Translations under genes and position numbers: made by a program
Origin: Paenibacillus sp. W2I17
GTDB lineage: Bacteria; Bacillota; Bacilli; Paenibacillales; Paenibacillaceae
Length of the DNA: 64,000 bases
Direction of reading: 5' to 3'
NCBI RefSeq assembly: GCF_030815985.1
Contig: NZ_JAUSXM010000001.1
Coordinates: 682,001-746,000, forward strand
Notes under the pieces: generated by a model
What the model was told of the DNA's origin: nothing
Database searches by the model: none
What the model saw: only the letters and a program-made list of their open reading frames with translations
In this document: piece after piece, positions 18,263 to 26,529 of the stretch
How positions within the stretch are numbered: position 1 is the first letter of the stretch
Layout of the letters: every line of letters begins with the position of its first letter

Positions 18263-18604
18263 TTACCGATCTAGGGAATCAACATAGTCTTTGGCTTCCT
18301 TCAACGAAAGACCTCGGGCTTCACGCAGTCGTTTGATCGCCATAATTTTTTTCCCTTGTTGTATAAGTGTGAGCAGTTCCTGATCCAGATCCGTTTGGGC
18401 TGGTTGGCTTGTGTGGGAAGGAGATGCTTCCTGCGGCGACAATGTGTAATTGAAGTCAGAGCGGGCGCTGACTGTTGAACCGTTCTCCAGACGCTCCACA
18501 TCACTTTTCAATTCATTTAATTGGCGTTGCAGACTGGTGACTCTGACCAGTAACACAAGGATCAGAAGCAGCAGAACGATCCATACCAAGGTGTTCATTT
18601 CCAT
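18263..18604 (-). CDS. Membrane-anchored protein with ribosomal L7/L12 C-terminal-like domain
   Basis: 113 residues. One N-terminal membrane helix (about residues 5-23, LVWIVLLLLILVLLV) is followed by a short coiled-coil stretch (LQRQLNELKSDVERLE), a low-complexity linker rich in Ser, Thr, Pro and Gln, and a C-terminal segment (about 80-112, QGKKIMAIKRLREARGLSLK then EAKDYVD) that matches the helical hairpin of the L7/L12 C-terminal domain. Not a ribosomal protein: the anchored architecture is different. Such small proteins are common in Firmicutes with no known function. It lies 36 bp downstream of the P450 gene on the same strand. Confidence 0.8.
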   Translation of the reverse strand: MEMNTLVWIVLLLLILVLLVRVTSLQRQLNELKSDVERLENGSTVSARSDFNYTLSPQEASPSHTSQPAQTDLDQELLTLIQQGKKIMAIKRLREARGLSLKEAKDYVDSLDR

Positions 18605-18640
18605 GATGTAATGTGCCTCACTTTCAATTATTCATAGCCA

Positions 18641-19846
18641 TTATTTAAGTTGAACCGGGATTTCCTTGACACCACGAACAATCATACCAGGTCTCCATTC
18701 GAGTTCATTTACGTCAGCCTGAAGCTGCATATTTGGAAAACGATTCAGAAGTGTGCTGACCGCAATTTCACCTTCCAGACGAGCAAGGGGCGCTCCGAGG
18801 CAGAGATGAATGCCTGTGCCAAATGCCAGATGCGAACTCTTCTCGCGGGTAATATCAAAGACATCAGGATCTTTGAACTGCTCCTCATCCCGGTTAGCGG
18901 AATCAAGCGCAACGATAACAAGTTCACCTTGAGCAATATGCTGTCCACGGAATTCGATATCTTCCAAAGCCCATCGAGAAGTACTGAACTCCACCGGACC
19001 ATTGTAGCGCAACATCTCTTCAATGGCGTTGTGAATAAGCTCCGGCTGCTTGATGAGCAGTTCGCGTTGCTCAGGGTGCTCCAACAGAGCAAGTATCCCA
19101 TTGCCGATGAGATTAACAGTCGTTTCATGGCCCGCGATGACTAACAAGGAGACCACGCTAAGCAGTTCTTGTTCAGTTAACTGCTGCCCGGATTCTTCTG
19201 CAATGACGAGCTGGCTGATCAGATCAGTGCCGGGATATTTTCGTACTTTTTCGAACCAGGCCGTAAGGTAATCCGTAAACTCCCTGGCATGCTGCTCAAA
19301 CAGTTCGGGGCTTTCGGCTGTGGAAGCATCGATTACCGTATTGGACCACATGCGGAATTTGTCACGATCCTCAAGTGGTACTCCCAGAATTTCACTAATG
19401 ACAATGATGGGCAGCGGGAAGGCAAAGTCATCGATCAGATTCATTTTTTCCTGTGACGGGAGGTTGTCCAGCAGTTCATCAGCAATGTCCTGAATATGGC
19501 TACGCATGTCTGCGACCAGTTTGGGTGTGAATGCTTTCTGCACAAGTCCCCGAAGACGTTTATGATCCGGCGGATCGGAGAACAACATATTATTGGAGAA
19601 GATGCTTTGATTGTCAGCACCGTAACGTCGGACCATGTCTTTGCTGAAGCGAGGATCTTTCAGGATCTGGACTGCATCCTCGTATCGCGTAATAATCCAG
19701 CCGAATTCCCCATGAGGAAACATGACTCTGAAAACAGGCTCCTCGTTTCTAAATTTTTCATATACCGGGTAAGGGTTGCGTGTGAATTCTTTCGTGAAAA
19801 ACGCTGGCTTTGAGGACTCGTTGGGTTCATTCGGGTTCAAATGCAA
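18641..19846 (-). CDS. Cytochrome P450 (CYP107-like)
   Basis: 401 residues, soluble bacterial class I P450. The I-helix oxygen-activation motif AGHETT (about 238), the ExxR region (EEMLRYNGP) and the heme-binding loop FGTGIHLCLGAPLAR (Cys at about 350) are all intact. It would hydroxylate a hydrophobic substrate using electrons from separate redox partners, none of which is encoded here. The start is uncertain: TTG at 19846 or TTG at 19840, both after AGAGGAG. It is divergent from an aldo/keto reductase gene. Confidence 0.95.
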   Translation of the reverse strand: MHLNPNEPNESSKPAFFTKEFTRNPYPVYEKFRNEEPVFRVMFPHGEFGWIITRYEDAVQILKDPRFSKDMVRRYGADNQSIFSNNMLFSDPPDHKRLRGLVQKAFTPKLVADMRSHIQDIADELLDNLPSQEKMNLIDDFAFPLPIIVISEILGVPLEDRDKFRMWSNTVIDASTAESPELFEQHAREFTDYLTAWFEKVRKYPGTDLISQLVIAEESGQQLTEQELLSVVSLLVIAGHETTVNLIGNGILALLEHPEQRELLIKQPELIHNAIEEMLRYNGPVEFSTSRWALEDIEFRGQHIAQGELVIVALDSANRDEEQFKDPDVFDITREKSSHLAFGTGIHLCLGAPLARLEGEIAVSTLLNRFPNMQLQADVNELEWRPGMIVRGVKEIPVQLK

Positions 19847-20029
19847 AATCTCCTCTCATATTCCTGCATAATACCTGCACCCTCTATATATTCAATACAC
19901 AAGCTTTTGAAACCTTGTTTTTTCTTCATATGGATGATAGAGCAGGAAAATAGAGGAAGATGGAAGAAGACATGGTAGAGAGAATCGGTTATTATGCTTG
20001 GTAAAAATGAAAATGAGGTGAACGCTGAC

Positions 20030-21007
20030 ATGTCTTACGCACAACTTCCTTTGCATCACCACCAGATTCCGGCAAGTCGAATGGTTCTTGGCTGTATGCG
20101 GTTTGGCGGTGAATGGGATGGTCTTCCCATTACTTCAGATCTTGTTGTGGAAGGGCATCGAGCGGTAGAAGCAGCTATTGAAATCGGCATTAATCACTTT
20201 GATTTAGCGGATATTTACACACGTGGTAAGGCAGAGCATGTATTGGGGCGAGTTTTATCCGAAACTCCTGGTTTGCGTGAACAGATCATTATACAGTCGA
20301 AATGTGGTATACGTCTTGTGGGTGATGATGAAGGACCGCAGCGTTATGACACCTCAGGTGCACATATCCTAGCGAGTGTGGACGGTATCCTGAAACGGCT
20401 CGGTATCGATTACCTGGATATTTTGCTGTTACACCGCCCTGATCCGCTCGCCCATCCGCAAGAGATTGGAGAAGCACTGGCTGAGCTGCATCATTCCGGT
20501 AAAGTGCGCCATTTTGGTGTGTCCAATATGGGTTCTGAACAGATTCGCCTTCTTCAGCTTCATAGTAAAGTACCCCTGATTGTGAACCAGTTAGAGATGA
20601 GTTTAGACAAAATTGGATTCGTAGAAGCCGGTGTGACGGTAAATCGTCCTCAAGCGAGAGACAACGTGTTTCCCTATGGCACGATGGAATATTGTCAGGC
20701 AGAGCATATTCAACTGCAAGCTTGGGGTCCACTTGCTCAAGGGCGATTTACTGGCAGGGTAGTTGAGGGACAGCGGGCGGAGATTGAGCATACGGCTCAA
20801 TTGGTTGATCGAATGGCTAAGGAGCGTGGGGTGACACCGGAGTCTATTGTACTGGCTTGGTTAATGAAGCATCCAGCAGGGATACAACCTGTCATTGGTT
20901 CGATTCGACCAGAACGTATTCTGGCCTGTCGTGATGCAACGAATATTGAGCTTACCCGTTATGAGTGGTACGAGCTGTATTCGGCTTCGTGTGGGCGTAG
21001 AATGTAA
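20030..21007 (+). CDS. Aldo/keto reductase (YdhF-like)
   Basis: 325 residues from the ATG at 20030, which follows GAGGTG. The AKR tetrad is present: Asp and Tyr in FDLADIYTRGKAEHVLG (about 57-62), Lys in IQSKCGI (about 90) and His in LLLHRPDPL (about 134). The NADPH-binding tail GSIRPERILACRDA is at about 287-300. YdhF-type enzymes reduce carbonyl compounds; the natural substrate is unknown. Monocistronic, with a perfect terminator. Confidence 0.92.
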   Translation: MSYAQLPLHHHQIPASRMVLGCMRFGGEWDGLPITSDLVVEGHRAVEAAIEIGINHFDLADIYTRGKAEHVLGRVLSETPGLREQIIIQSKCGIRLVGDDEGPQRYDTSGAHILASVDGILKRLGIDYLDILLLHRPDPLAHPQEIGEALAELHHSGKVRHFGVSNMGSEQIRLLQLHSKVPLIVNQLEMSLDKIGFVEAGVTVNRPQARDNVFPYGTMEYCQAEHIQLQAWGPLAQGRFTGRVVEGQRAEIEHTAQLVDRMAKERGVTPESIVLAWLMKHPAGIQPVIGSIRPERILACRDATNIELTRYEWYELYSASCGRRM

Positions 21008-21076
21008 TTAGTTAATTCTGAGAGATTGGTTAGTTACGATCAAAATTCATAGATGTTGGGTGAAATTTGAACATAT

Positions 21077-21113
21077 AAGAAGACACAGGCTGCTAATGGC
21101 CTGTGTCTTCTTT
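21077..21113 (+). terminator. Terminator after the aldo/keto reductase gene
   Basis: Perfect 14-bp stem AAGAAGACACAGGC / GCCTGTGTCTTCTT with an 8-nt loop (TGCTAATG). The T run is short but overlaps the stem end. Confidence 0.85.
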
Positions 21114-21421
21114 GTAATAATCGGCTTCATTTGGTTGAAACACATGATCGAAAGTGTAATGATTCCTAAGTTCATATGGCCTACAATGCGTTTACATGGG
21201 TAATAAGCATGCTGATTCGGATCCGAAACCAATGTGTTGGCACGGCTGTAAGGATGTTTACCTTCATATTTGCGCTAGAGGCTATGTCCATGGACTTAGG
21301 AAGAGTGCTGATAAGAAGGACGTTTCAACCATTTTTATCGTTTTACGGGGTAGTTGTTCGAGGGCTGTGATAAAATGATAGGAATAAGAACATACGATCT
21401 GTTTACGTGAGAGGAGACACC
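21114..21421. other. Intergenic region upstream of the MoxR operon
   Basis: No convincing gene. A 60-codon plus-strand frame (21196-21378) rich in Cys and His (CWHGCKDVYLHIC) has no ribosome-binding site and no recognised family. The operon promoter must lie here or just before the GAGGAG at 21411, but no clear -35/-10 pair was found. Confidence 0.5.
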
Positions 21422-22528
21422 TTGACGATGGAGATGCTTAAACCACCCGCCGAGACATTATATGAGGTTGAATTACGTGCACTGCGAGAGGAAGATCAGG
21501 GGAAACGTCCCCCTAACTGGCTGTTATCTCCCGCCTATGTGCGCGATTTTATTATTGGCAGGGATAAGCCTGCGTTATTAAATGGAGAAGAAATCTCGAT
21601 TACCCGCAAATTCTATGGCAATGACGTGTTAATTGAACGTGCAGTGGTTACTCTGGCAGGCAATCGAGGATTAATGCTCGTGGGAGAACCCGGGACAGCC
21701 AAGACCATGCTTAGCGAACTGCTGACCGCAGCGATCTCCGGTACCAGTCTAAACACGATTCAAGGTACAGCAGGCACGACGGAAGACATGATCAAGTATT
21801 CCTGGAATTACGCCATGCTGCTTGATAAAGGCCCTTCGGAAGCTGCGCTTGTGCCATCACCGTTATATAACGGCATGAAGAAAGGCATTCTTACCCGTTT
21901 TGAAGAGATTACACGTTGTCCCGCGGAAGCGCAGGATAGTCTGATCAGTATTCTCAGTGACAAGGTCATGAGCATTCCGGAACTGGATGGTGGTGTACTG
22001 TTTGCCCAGCCAGGATTTAACGTCATTGCTACAGCCAATATTCGGGATAAAGGTGTTAACGAAATGAGTGGTGCATTGAAACGTCGGTTCAATTTTGAAA
22101 CGATCAAGCCCATTCATAACGTAAAGATGGAAGCCAAAATCATTGAATCCCAGGCAAGAAGCCTGTTATTACATAGTGGAATTGATATTGAAATTAACCC
22201 GGATGTGGTTGAATTGCTGGCTACAACATTTATGGAATTGCGCACCGGCATGACACGGGAAGGATACAAGCTTGATACCCCTCAAGCATCCATGAGTACG
22301 GCGGAAGCGGTGTCTGTCTATGTTCAGAGTGCGATGACTTCCTATTATTACGATGATAAAGCTATTGCACTGGATCGGTTGGTGCAAAACATGCTGGGGA
22401 CCATTGCAAAGGAAAACGACAAGGATATGTCCATTCTCAAAACCTATTTCTCCAAGGTCGTAAAAGAGCGTTCCAGAGAAGAGGGAATGTGGAAGGACTA
22501 TTATGAGGAGAGAAAATGGATCGGTTAA
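21422..22528 (+). CDS. MoxR-family AAA+ ATPase (YehL-like)
   Basis: 368 residues from the TTG at 21422 (five bases after GAGGAG); the ATG at 21428 is the alternative start. The AAA+ core is complete: Walker A GEPGTAKT (about 87-94), Walker B region ILTRFEEITRCP, sensor 1 IATANIRDKG and the arginine-finger segment ALKRRFNFE. MoxR ATPases act as chaperones or remodelling factors together with VWA-domain partners; a VWA protein is encoded two genes downstream. The gene order resembles E. coli yehL followed by yehM and yehP. It is the first gene of a tight seven-gene operon and overlaps the next gene by 13 bp. Confidence 0.93.
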   Translation: MTMEMLKPPAETLYEVELRALREEDQGKRPPNWLLSPAYVRDFIIGRDKPALLNGEEISITRKFYGNDVLIERAVVTLAGNRGLMLVGEPGTAKTMLSELLTAAISGTSLNTIQGTAGTTEDMIKYSWNYAMLLDKGPSEAALVPSPLYNGMKKGILTRFEEITRCPAEAQDSLISILSDKVMSIPELDGGVLFAQPGFNVIATANIRDKGVNEMSGALKRRFNFETIKPIHNVKMEAKIIESQARSLLLHSGIDIEINPDVVELLATTFMELRTGMTREGYKLDTPQASMSTAEAVSVYVQSAMTSYYYDDKAIALDRLVQNMLGTIAKENDKDMSILKTYFSKVVKERSREEGMWKDYYEERKWIG

Positions 22529-24984
22529 GAGCAGTACTGGACCCTGATGTTGATCAGTTACAATCCTTGTTCGAATCCCAGGTATATAACCTGAGTAATC
22601 ATACGGTCTATTATCCTATTAGACATCACAGCCCTGCATGTTCGTATCACTTGTTACGATTAATTGGAGAGTACAAGCCGGATATTATTCTGATCGAAGG
22701 ACCAGAGAGTGGCAATCCGTTAATTCCGGTGCTGAGTGATGAGGCAACCTTACCTCCTGTCAGTCTGTACTATACCTACGAGAGTGAATTGGAGAGAGAA
22801 GCCTGCTATTATCCGATGCTTCGGTATTCGCCTGAATATGTAGCTTTGAAAGAAGCAAAACGGTTGGATATTCCGGCGAAGTTTATTGACTTGGACTATC
22901 AACACTTCTCCACTCGTGCATCCAAATCCGGCCAGACAGAACAAAAGGAGATCTCCATCCAGGACGAAACCTTGCTTGCGGGGTCTGACTTCATTAACCG
23001 GTTGTGTCAAAAAACAAACTGTCGCAGTTTTGATGAATTGTGGGAAAAGGTGTTTGAGATCGGTGGTCTGGAGAAATCCACTCAGGCATTCGTGCAGGAT
23101 GTATTCACGTATTGTACTTTATCCCGAATGTGCTATTCCACGGAACGATTACAATCTACAGGTGATCTGGCAAGAGAAGCACATATGAGACAACGTATTC
23201 AACAAGCGGTGCAGGAACATGACCGTGTGCTTGTCATTACCGGTGGATTTCATACGTATGGACTGTTGATGTCAGAGAAACATGAATCCCAATTGGAACA
23301 GCCAGAAATGGATAAACAGCATGCAGACCAACGTTTGGATGGACAAGGTAAACCAGGTACGTCTCAACTTAGTTCGGTTAATCCAGATACGGTTCACCAA
23401 CAAATGTACCCGATGGTCTATACCTTTGCTGAAGCGGATCGGCTCAATGGATATGCGAGTGGCATGCCTTATGTAAATTATTACGATCAGATCTGGAACC
23501 AGCTGCTTCGCAAAAAGAGTACACCATATAATCTAACGGCTCTGGACTTGTTATCCCGGCTGATGCGCCAATTACGGGACGGACACGAGCATGTATCAAC
23601 CAGTGATGCAATTGAGGCATACAGTATGATTCAAGGTCTTGCCGGGCTTCGGGGTAAAAGGGAAGGCGGCGTCTATGAGTTGATGGATGCAGCACTCTCT
23701 TCCTTTGTGAAGGGGGAGCTTACCTTGGCGACCGATAAACCGCTGCAAGAGCTGCAGCAGTTATTGACAGGAGACGTCATTGGAAGTGTGGCTCCCAATT
23801 CATTCAGTATTCCCATCGTGGAGGACTTCAAGGCGCGTTGTACAGAGTACAAACTGCAGATTCGTACAACAGGTCAACACAAGAAAGTGCTGGATCTGTA
23901 TGCGAAACCGGAGCATCGTCAGATAAGCCAATTGATTCAATGCATCACCTATCTGGTTCCGGAATTCGCGAAACGGCAATCGGGGCCGGACTGGATCGCA
24001 GAGCGTGACATGAATCTCGTACGTGAAACCTGGGTTTATATGTACTCCTCCCGTATTGAAGCCAGATTGATAGAAAACTCTCTCTATGGCGGAACACTTG
24101 CTGGAGCGGCTACGCGCAAAATGGAAGAACAAATGCAAGAAATACCGGATCATCATAGCGGTGAACTTGCCCGACTCATGCTTCAAGCGCTGCTCATGGG
24201 ACTTCAGGACACAGCGATGAAACTTTATGAACAGGTGCGCTCAGCGCTGAGAATCGACGGGAATTTCCTTTCCTTATGTAACAGTCTACATGTCTTGAAC
24301 CGAATTCATCAACACCGCAGGCTACTGGGACTATCTGACGAGCAACAACTCCCTGAGCTGGTATCCGAGGCTTACAGGAATGCCGTAGACAAGCTGCTAC
24401 AGCTCTCCAGAGCCAATCCGGATGAACATGAAGCCATTATTCAGGGATTGAAGCTGTTAGCCATGCTCGCGGAGTCATCGGAGGAGCATTTTCAGGATGA
24501 GACATTCCGAATACATCTGAATGAGCTTCTGTCTGATCACCAGCTTCCGGCTCAGCTGGAGGGTGTGTGTGTGGCTATTTCCTCAGGGCTCGGTGACAGG
24601 CCCAGAGATGAGATTGTTGATCGTGCTCGCGGGTATATCCATGGTACACCGGATCAGACCCGTCAAACGGCACTTTTTTTACAGGGAGTATTCACTGTAG
24701 CACGTGACGCTTTTTTGTATGAAGATCAGCTCTTGTCTGAGTTGAATTATCTGATTGAACAGCTGTCATACGACGACTTCATCAGTATGGTACCGGAATT
24801 ACGGTTGGCATTCACCTACTTTACACCAATGGAGACGGGCTTGATTGCTGAACGGGTGGCGAGTCTGCATCAGGTTGAGCCAGAGGAAATGTTGAGGCCT
24901 GCGGTGGATGAGCAGATGCTGACTCAGTCCAAAGCATGGGACGAAGCGCTTCGAAAGGAGTTTGCTGCATGGAAGCTAATATGA
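22516..24984 (+). CDS. DUF5682 protein (YehM-like)
   Basis: 822 residues, a large protein without a signal peptide. The N-terminal part has YPIRHHSPAC (about 34), LIEGPESG (about 59) and TGGFHTYGLL (about 241). These His/Glu/Gly motifs recall the TraB/ChaN-like fold, where they are catalytic or metal-binding; that link is inference. The rest is predicted mostly helical. In E. coli YehM occupies the same position next to the MoxR ATPase. The ATG at 22516 follows GAGGAG and overlaps the MoxR stop, so translation is coupled. The sequence QSGQTEQKE at about 135 looks like a surface linker. Function unknown. Confidence 0.85.
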   Translation: MDRLRAVLDPDVDQLQSLFESQVYNLSNHTVYYPIRHHSPACSYHLLRLIGEYKPDIILIEGPESGNPLIPVLSDEATLPPVSLYYTYESELEREACYYPMLRYSPEYVALKEAKRLDIPAKFIDLDYQHFSTRASKSGQTEQKEISIQDETLLAGSDFINRLCQKTNCRSFDELWEKVFEIGGLEKSTQAFVQDVFTYCTLSRMCYSTERLQSTGDLAREAHMRQRIQQAVQEHDRVLVITGGFHTYGLLMSEKHESQLEQPEMDKQHADQRLDGQGKPGTSQLSSVNPDTVHQQMYPMVYTFAEADRLNGYASGMPYVNYYDQIWNQLLRKKSTPYNLTALDLLSRLMRQLRDGHEHVSTSDAIEAYSMIQGLAGLRGKREGGVYELMDAALSSFVKGELTLATDKPLQELQQLLTGDVIGSVAPNSFSIPIVEDFKARCTEYKLQIRTTGQHKKVLDLYAKPEHRQISQLIQCITYLVPEFAKRQSGPDWIAERDMNLVRETWVYMYSSRIEARLIENSLYGGTLAGAATRKMEEQMQEIPDHHSGELARLMLQALLMGLQDTAMKLYEQVRSALRIDGNFLSLCNSLHVLNRIHQHRRLLGLSDEQQLPELVSEAYRNAVDKLLQLSRANPDEHEAIIQGLKLLAMLAESSEEHFQDETFRIHLNELLSDHQLPAQLEGVCVAISSGLGDRPRDEIVDRARGYIHGTPDQTRQTALFLQGVFTVARDAFLYEDQLLSELNYLIEQLSYDDFISMVPELRLAFTYFTPMETGLIAERVASLHQVEPEEMLRPAVDEQMLTQSKAWDEALRKEFAAWKLI

Positions 24985-26192
24985 ATGAAGCGAATCGGAC
25001 AACGGAAGGAACCGGAGAAATCAATGAAAGTTCCAATCCGGATGGAAACAACCGAGGGGATCAACATTCTGCTGAAACCTTAAATCGATGGCGTCTGATT
25101 CTCGGTGAATCCGCTGAAGAAGGGTTGTGTAATACAGACCAATACACTTCGGCTGAATTTCAATATACGGAAATCGATGAGATTCTGGGGTATCTGTATA
25201 ACCGTGAATACGGTGAAGAACAAGGTTACCGAAAAGAGGGAGGACGCGGTGCGTCTAATCTGACTGTACCAAAATGGCTGCACAAAGTAAGGGATCTATT
25301 CCCCAAACCAACGGTAGAAATATTGGAAAAACAGGCGCTTGATCGTTATAGGCTGACAGAATTGTTAACGGACAAAAAGCTGCTTGAATCCCTTGAACCC
25401 AACATGAATCTGCTCAAGAACATTATGCAGTTCAAAGGACGGATGAAAGGTGAGGTGTTAAAGAGCGCCAAGGATATCGTGCGAACCGTGGTTGAAGAGT
25501 TACGCAGTAAGCTGGAGTCTCAGACCCGAGCGAGTATCATGGGCAAGCGCAGTCGCTATACCTCAAGTTCAGTACGATCCTTGCGCAATCTGAATTTCAA
25601 GCGAACTATCACCAAGAATTTGAAGAATTACGATAAAAACAAGCGCAGGTTTGTGATTGATCGTCTGTATTTCGACGGGAATATACAGCCCCATAACAAG
25701 TGGAACATCATCATTGGTGTGGACGAAAGTGGCAGTATGCTGGATTCAGTCATCTACAGTTCGGTGATGGCGAGCATCTTCTATCGATTGAATGCGCTGC
25801 GTACGAAATTATTCATATTTGATACGCAGGTTGTTGATCTGAGCGACAGGCTGGAAGACCCCGTAGACGTGCTCATGAATGTACAGCTCGGCGGGGGCAC
25901 ACATATTACGAAAGCGTTGCGTTATGGCGAGACGTTAATCGATAATCCAGGCAAAACCATCTTTATTCTGGTCAGTGATCTGGAGGAAGGGTACCCGATC
26001 GCGCAAATGTATAAAGCCTGTAAAGATATTATCGATGCAGGATGCAAGCTACTGGTTCTCACCGCGCTCGATTTTAACGGGGATTCAGTCTATAACAAAC
26101 ATGCCGCACAGACATTAACCAATATGGGGGCACATGTAGCAGCAATTACGCCTAACGAACTCGCGGATTGGATTGGCGAGATCATCACTTAA
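24969..26192 (+). CDS. VWA-domain protein (YehP-like)
   Basis: 407 residues from the ATG at 24969, eight bases after AAGGAG; the gene overlaps the DUF5682 end by 16 bp. The C-terminal half is a von Willebrand factor A domain with an intact MIDAS: DESGS (about 250-254), Thr in GGGTHIT and Asp in LVSDLEEG. The N-terminal part is highly charged and helical (LEKQALDRYRLTELLTDKK). VWA proteins of this type partner with MoxR ATPases and load metal-dependent clients. Cytoplasmic, no signal peptide. Confidence 0.92.
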   Translation: MEANMNEANRTTEGTGEINESSNPDGNNRGDQHSAETLNRWRLILGESAEEGLCNTDQYTSAEFQYTEIDEILGYLYNREYGEEQGYRKEGGRGASNLTVPKWLHKVRDLFPKPTVEILEKQALDRYRLTELLTDKKLLESLEPNMNLLKNIMQFKGRMKGEVLKSAKDIVRTVVEELRSKLESQTRASIMGKRSRYTSSSVRSLRNLNFKRTITKNLKNYDKNKRRFVIDRLYFDGNIQPHNKWNIIIGVDESGSMLDSVIYSSVMASIFYRLNALRTKLFIFDTQVVDLSDRLEDPVDVLMNVQLGGGTHITKALRYGETLIDNPGKTIFILVSDLEEGYPIAQMYKACKDIIDAGCKLLVLTALDFNGDSVYNKHAAQTLTNMGAHVAAITPNELADWIGEIIT

Positions 26193-26211
26193 ATTCAAGG
26201 AGGAATGTGTA

Positions 26212-26529
26212 ATGCTTACCGCAGACCGCGCAGTTGAAACTTTGGTGGAGAAATTCGCAGTAACCTGTTCGAACGAGTATTCATTAAAAACAGATCGCAG
26301 CTCCGAAATTATCGATTACGTCTTGGGAACGACAGACAAGTTCCCGGATATGTTGGGAAATTCGAGTCATTATGTGTATCAAACGATTGATCTGCTCATG
26401 AAGCTTGCCAAAAAAGACGATGGAGATATCTTTTACCGTGCCGGGGCTATTGTGATATATCTGGAATCCAATTATTCCAAAAGAAATTCATGGAGAACGG
26501 ATGCCCTTTACTGTCTGTATGGGAAATGA
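26212..26529 (+). CDS. Small helical protein of unknown function, MoxR operon
   Basis: 105 residues from the ATG at 26212, which has a near-perfect AAGGAGG seven bases upstream. No family is recognised. The protein is compact and mixed in charge, with predicted helices (TADRAVETLVEKFAVTCS, VYQTIDLLMKLAKK) and no membrane segment or signal peptide. It lies 19 bp after the VWA gene and overlaps the DUF4132 gene by 29 bp, so it is an integral member of the operon. I know of no counterpart in the E. coli yeh set. It could be an adaptor or a small regulatory subunit. Confidence 0.75.
   Translation: MLTADRAVETLVEKFAVTCSNEYSLKTDRSSEIIDYVLGTTDKFPDMLGNSSHYVYQTIDLLMKLAKKDDGDIFYRAGAIVIYLESNYSKRNSWRTDALYCLYGK

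Noticed and set aside
21196..21378. 60-codon Cys/His-rich frame before the MoxR operon
   Set aside because: No ribosome-binding site, no recognised family and unusual composition; more likely non-coding.
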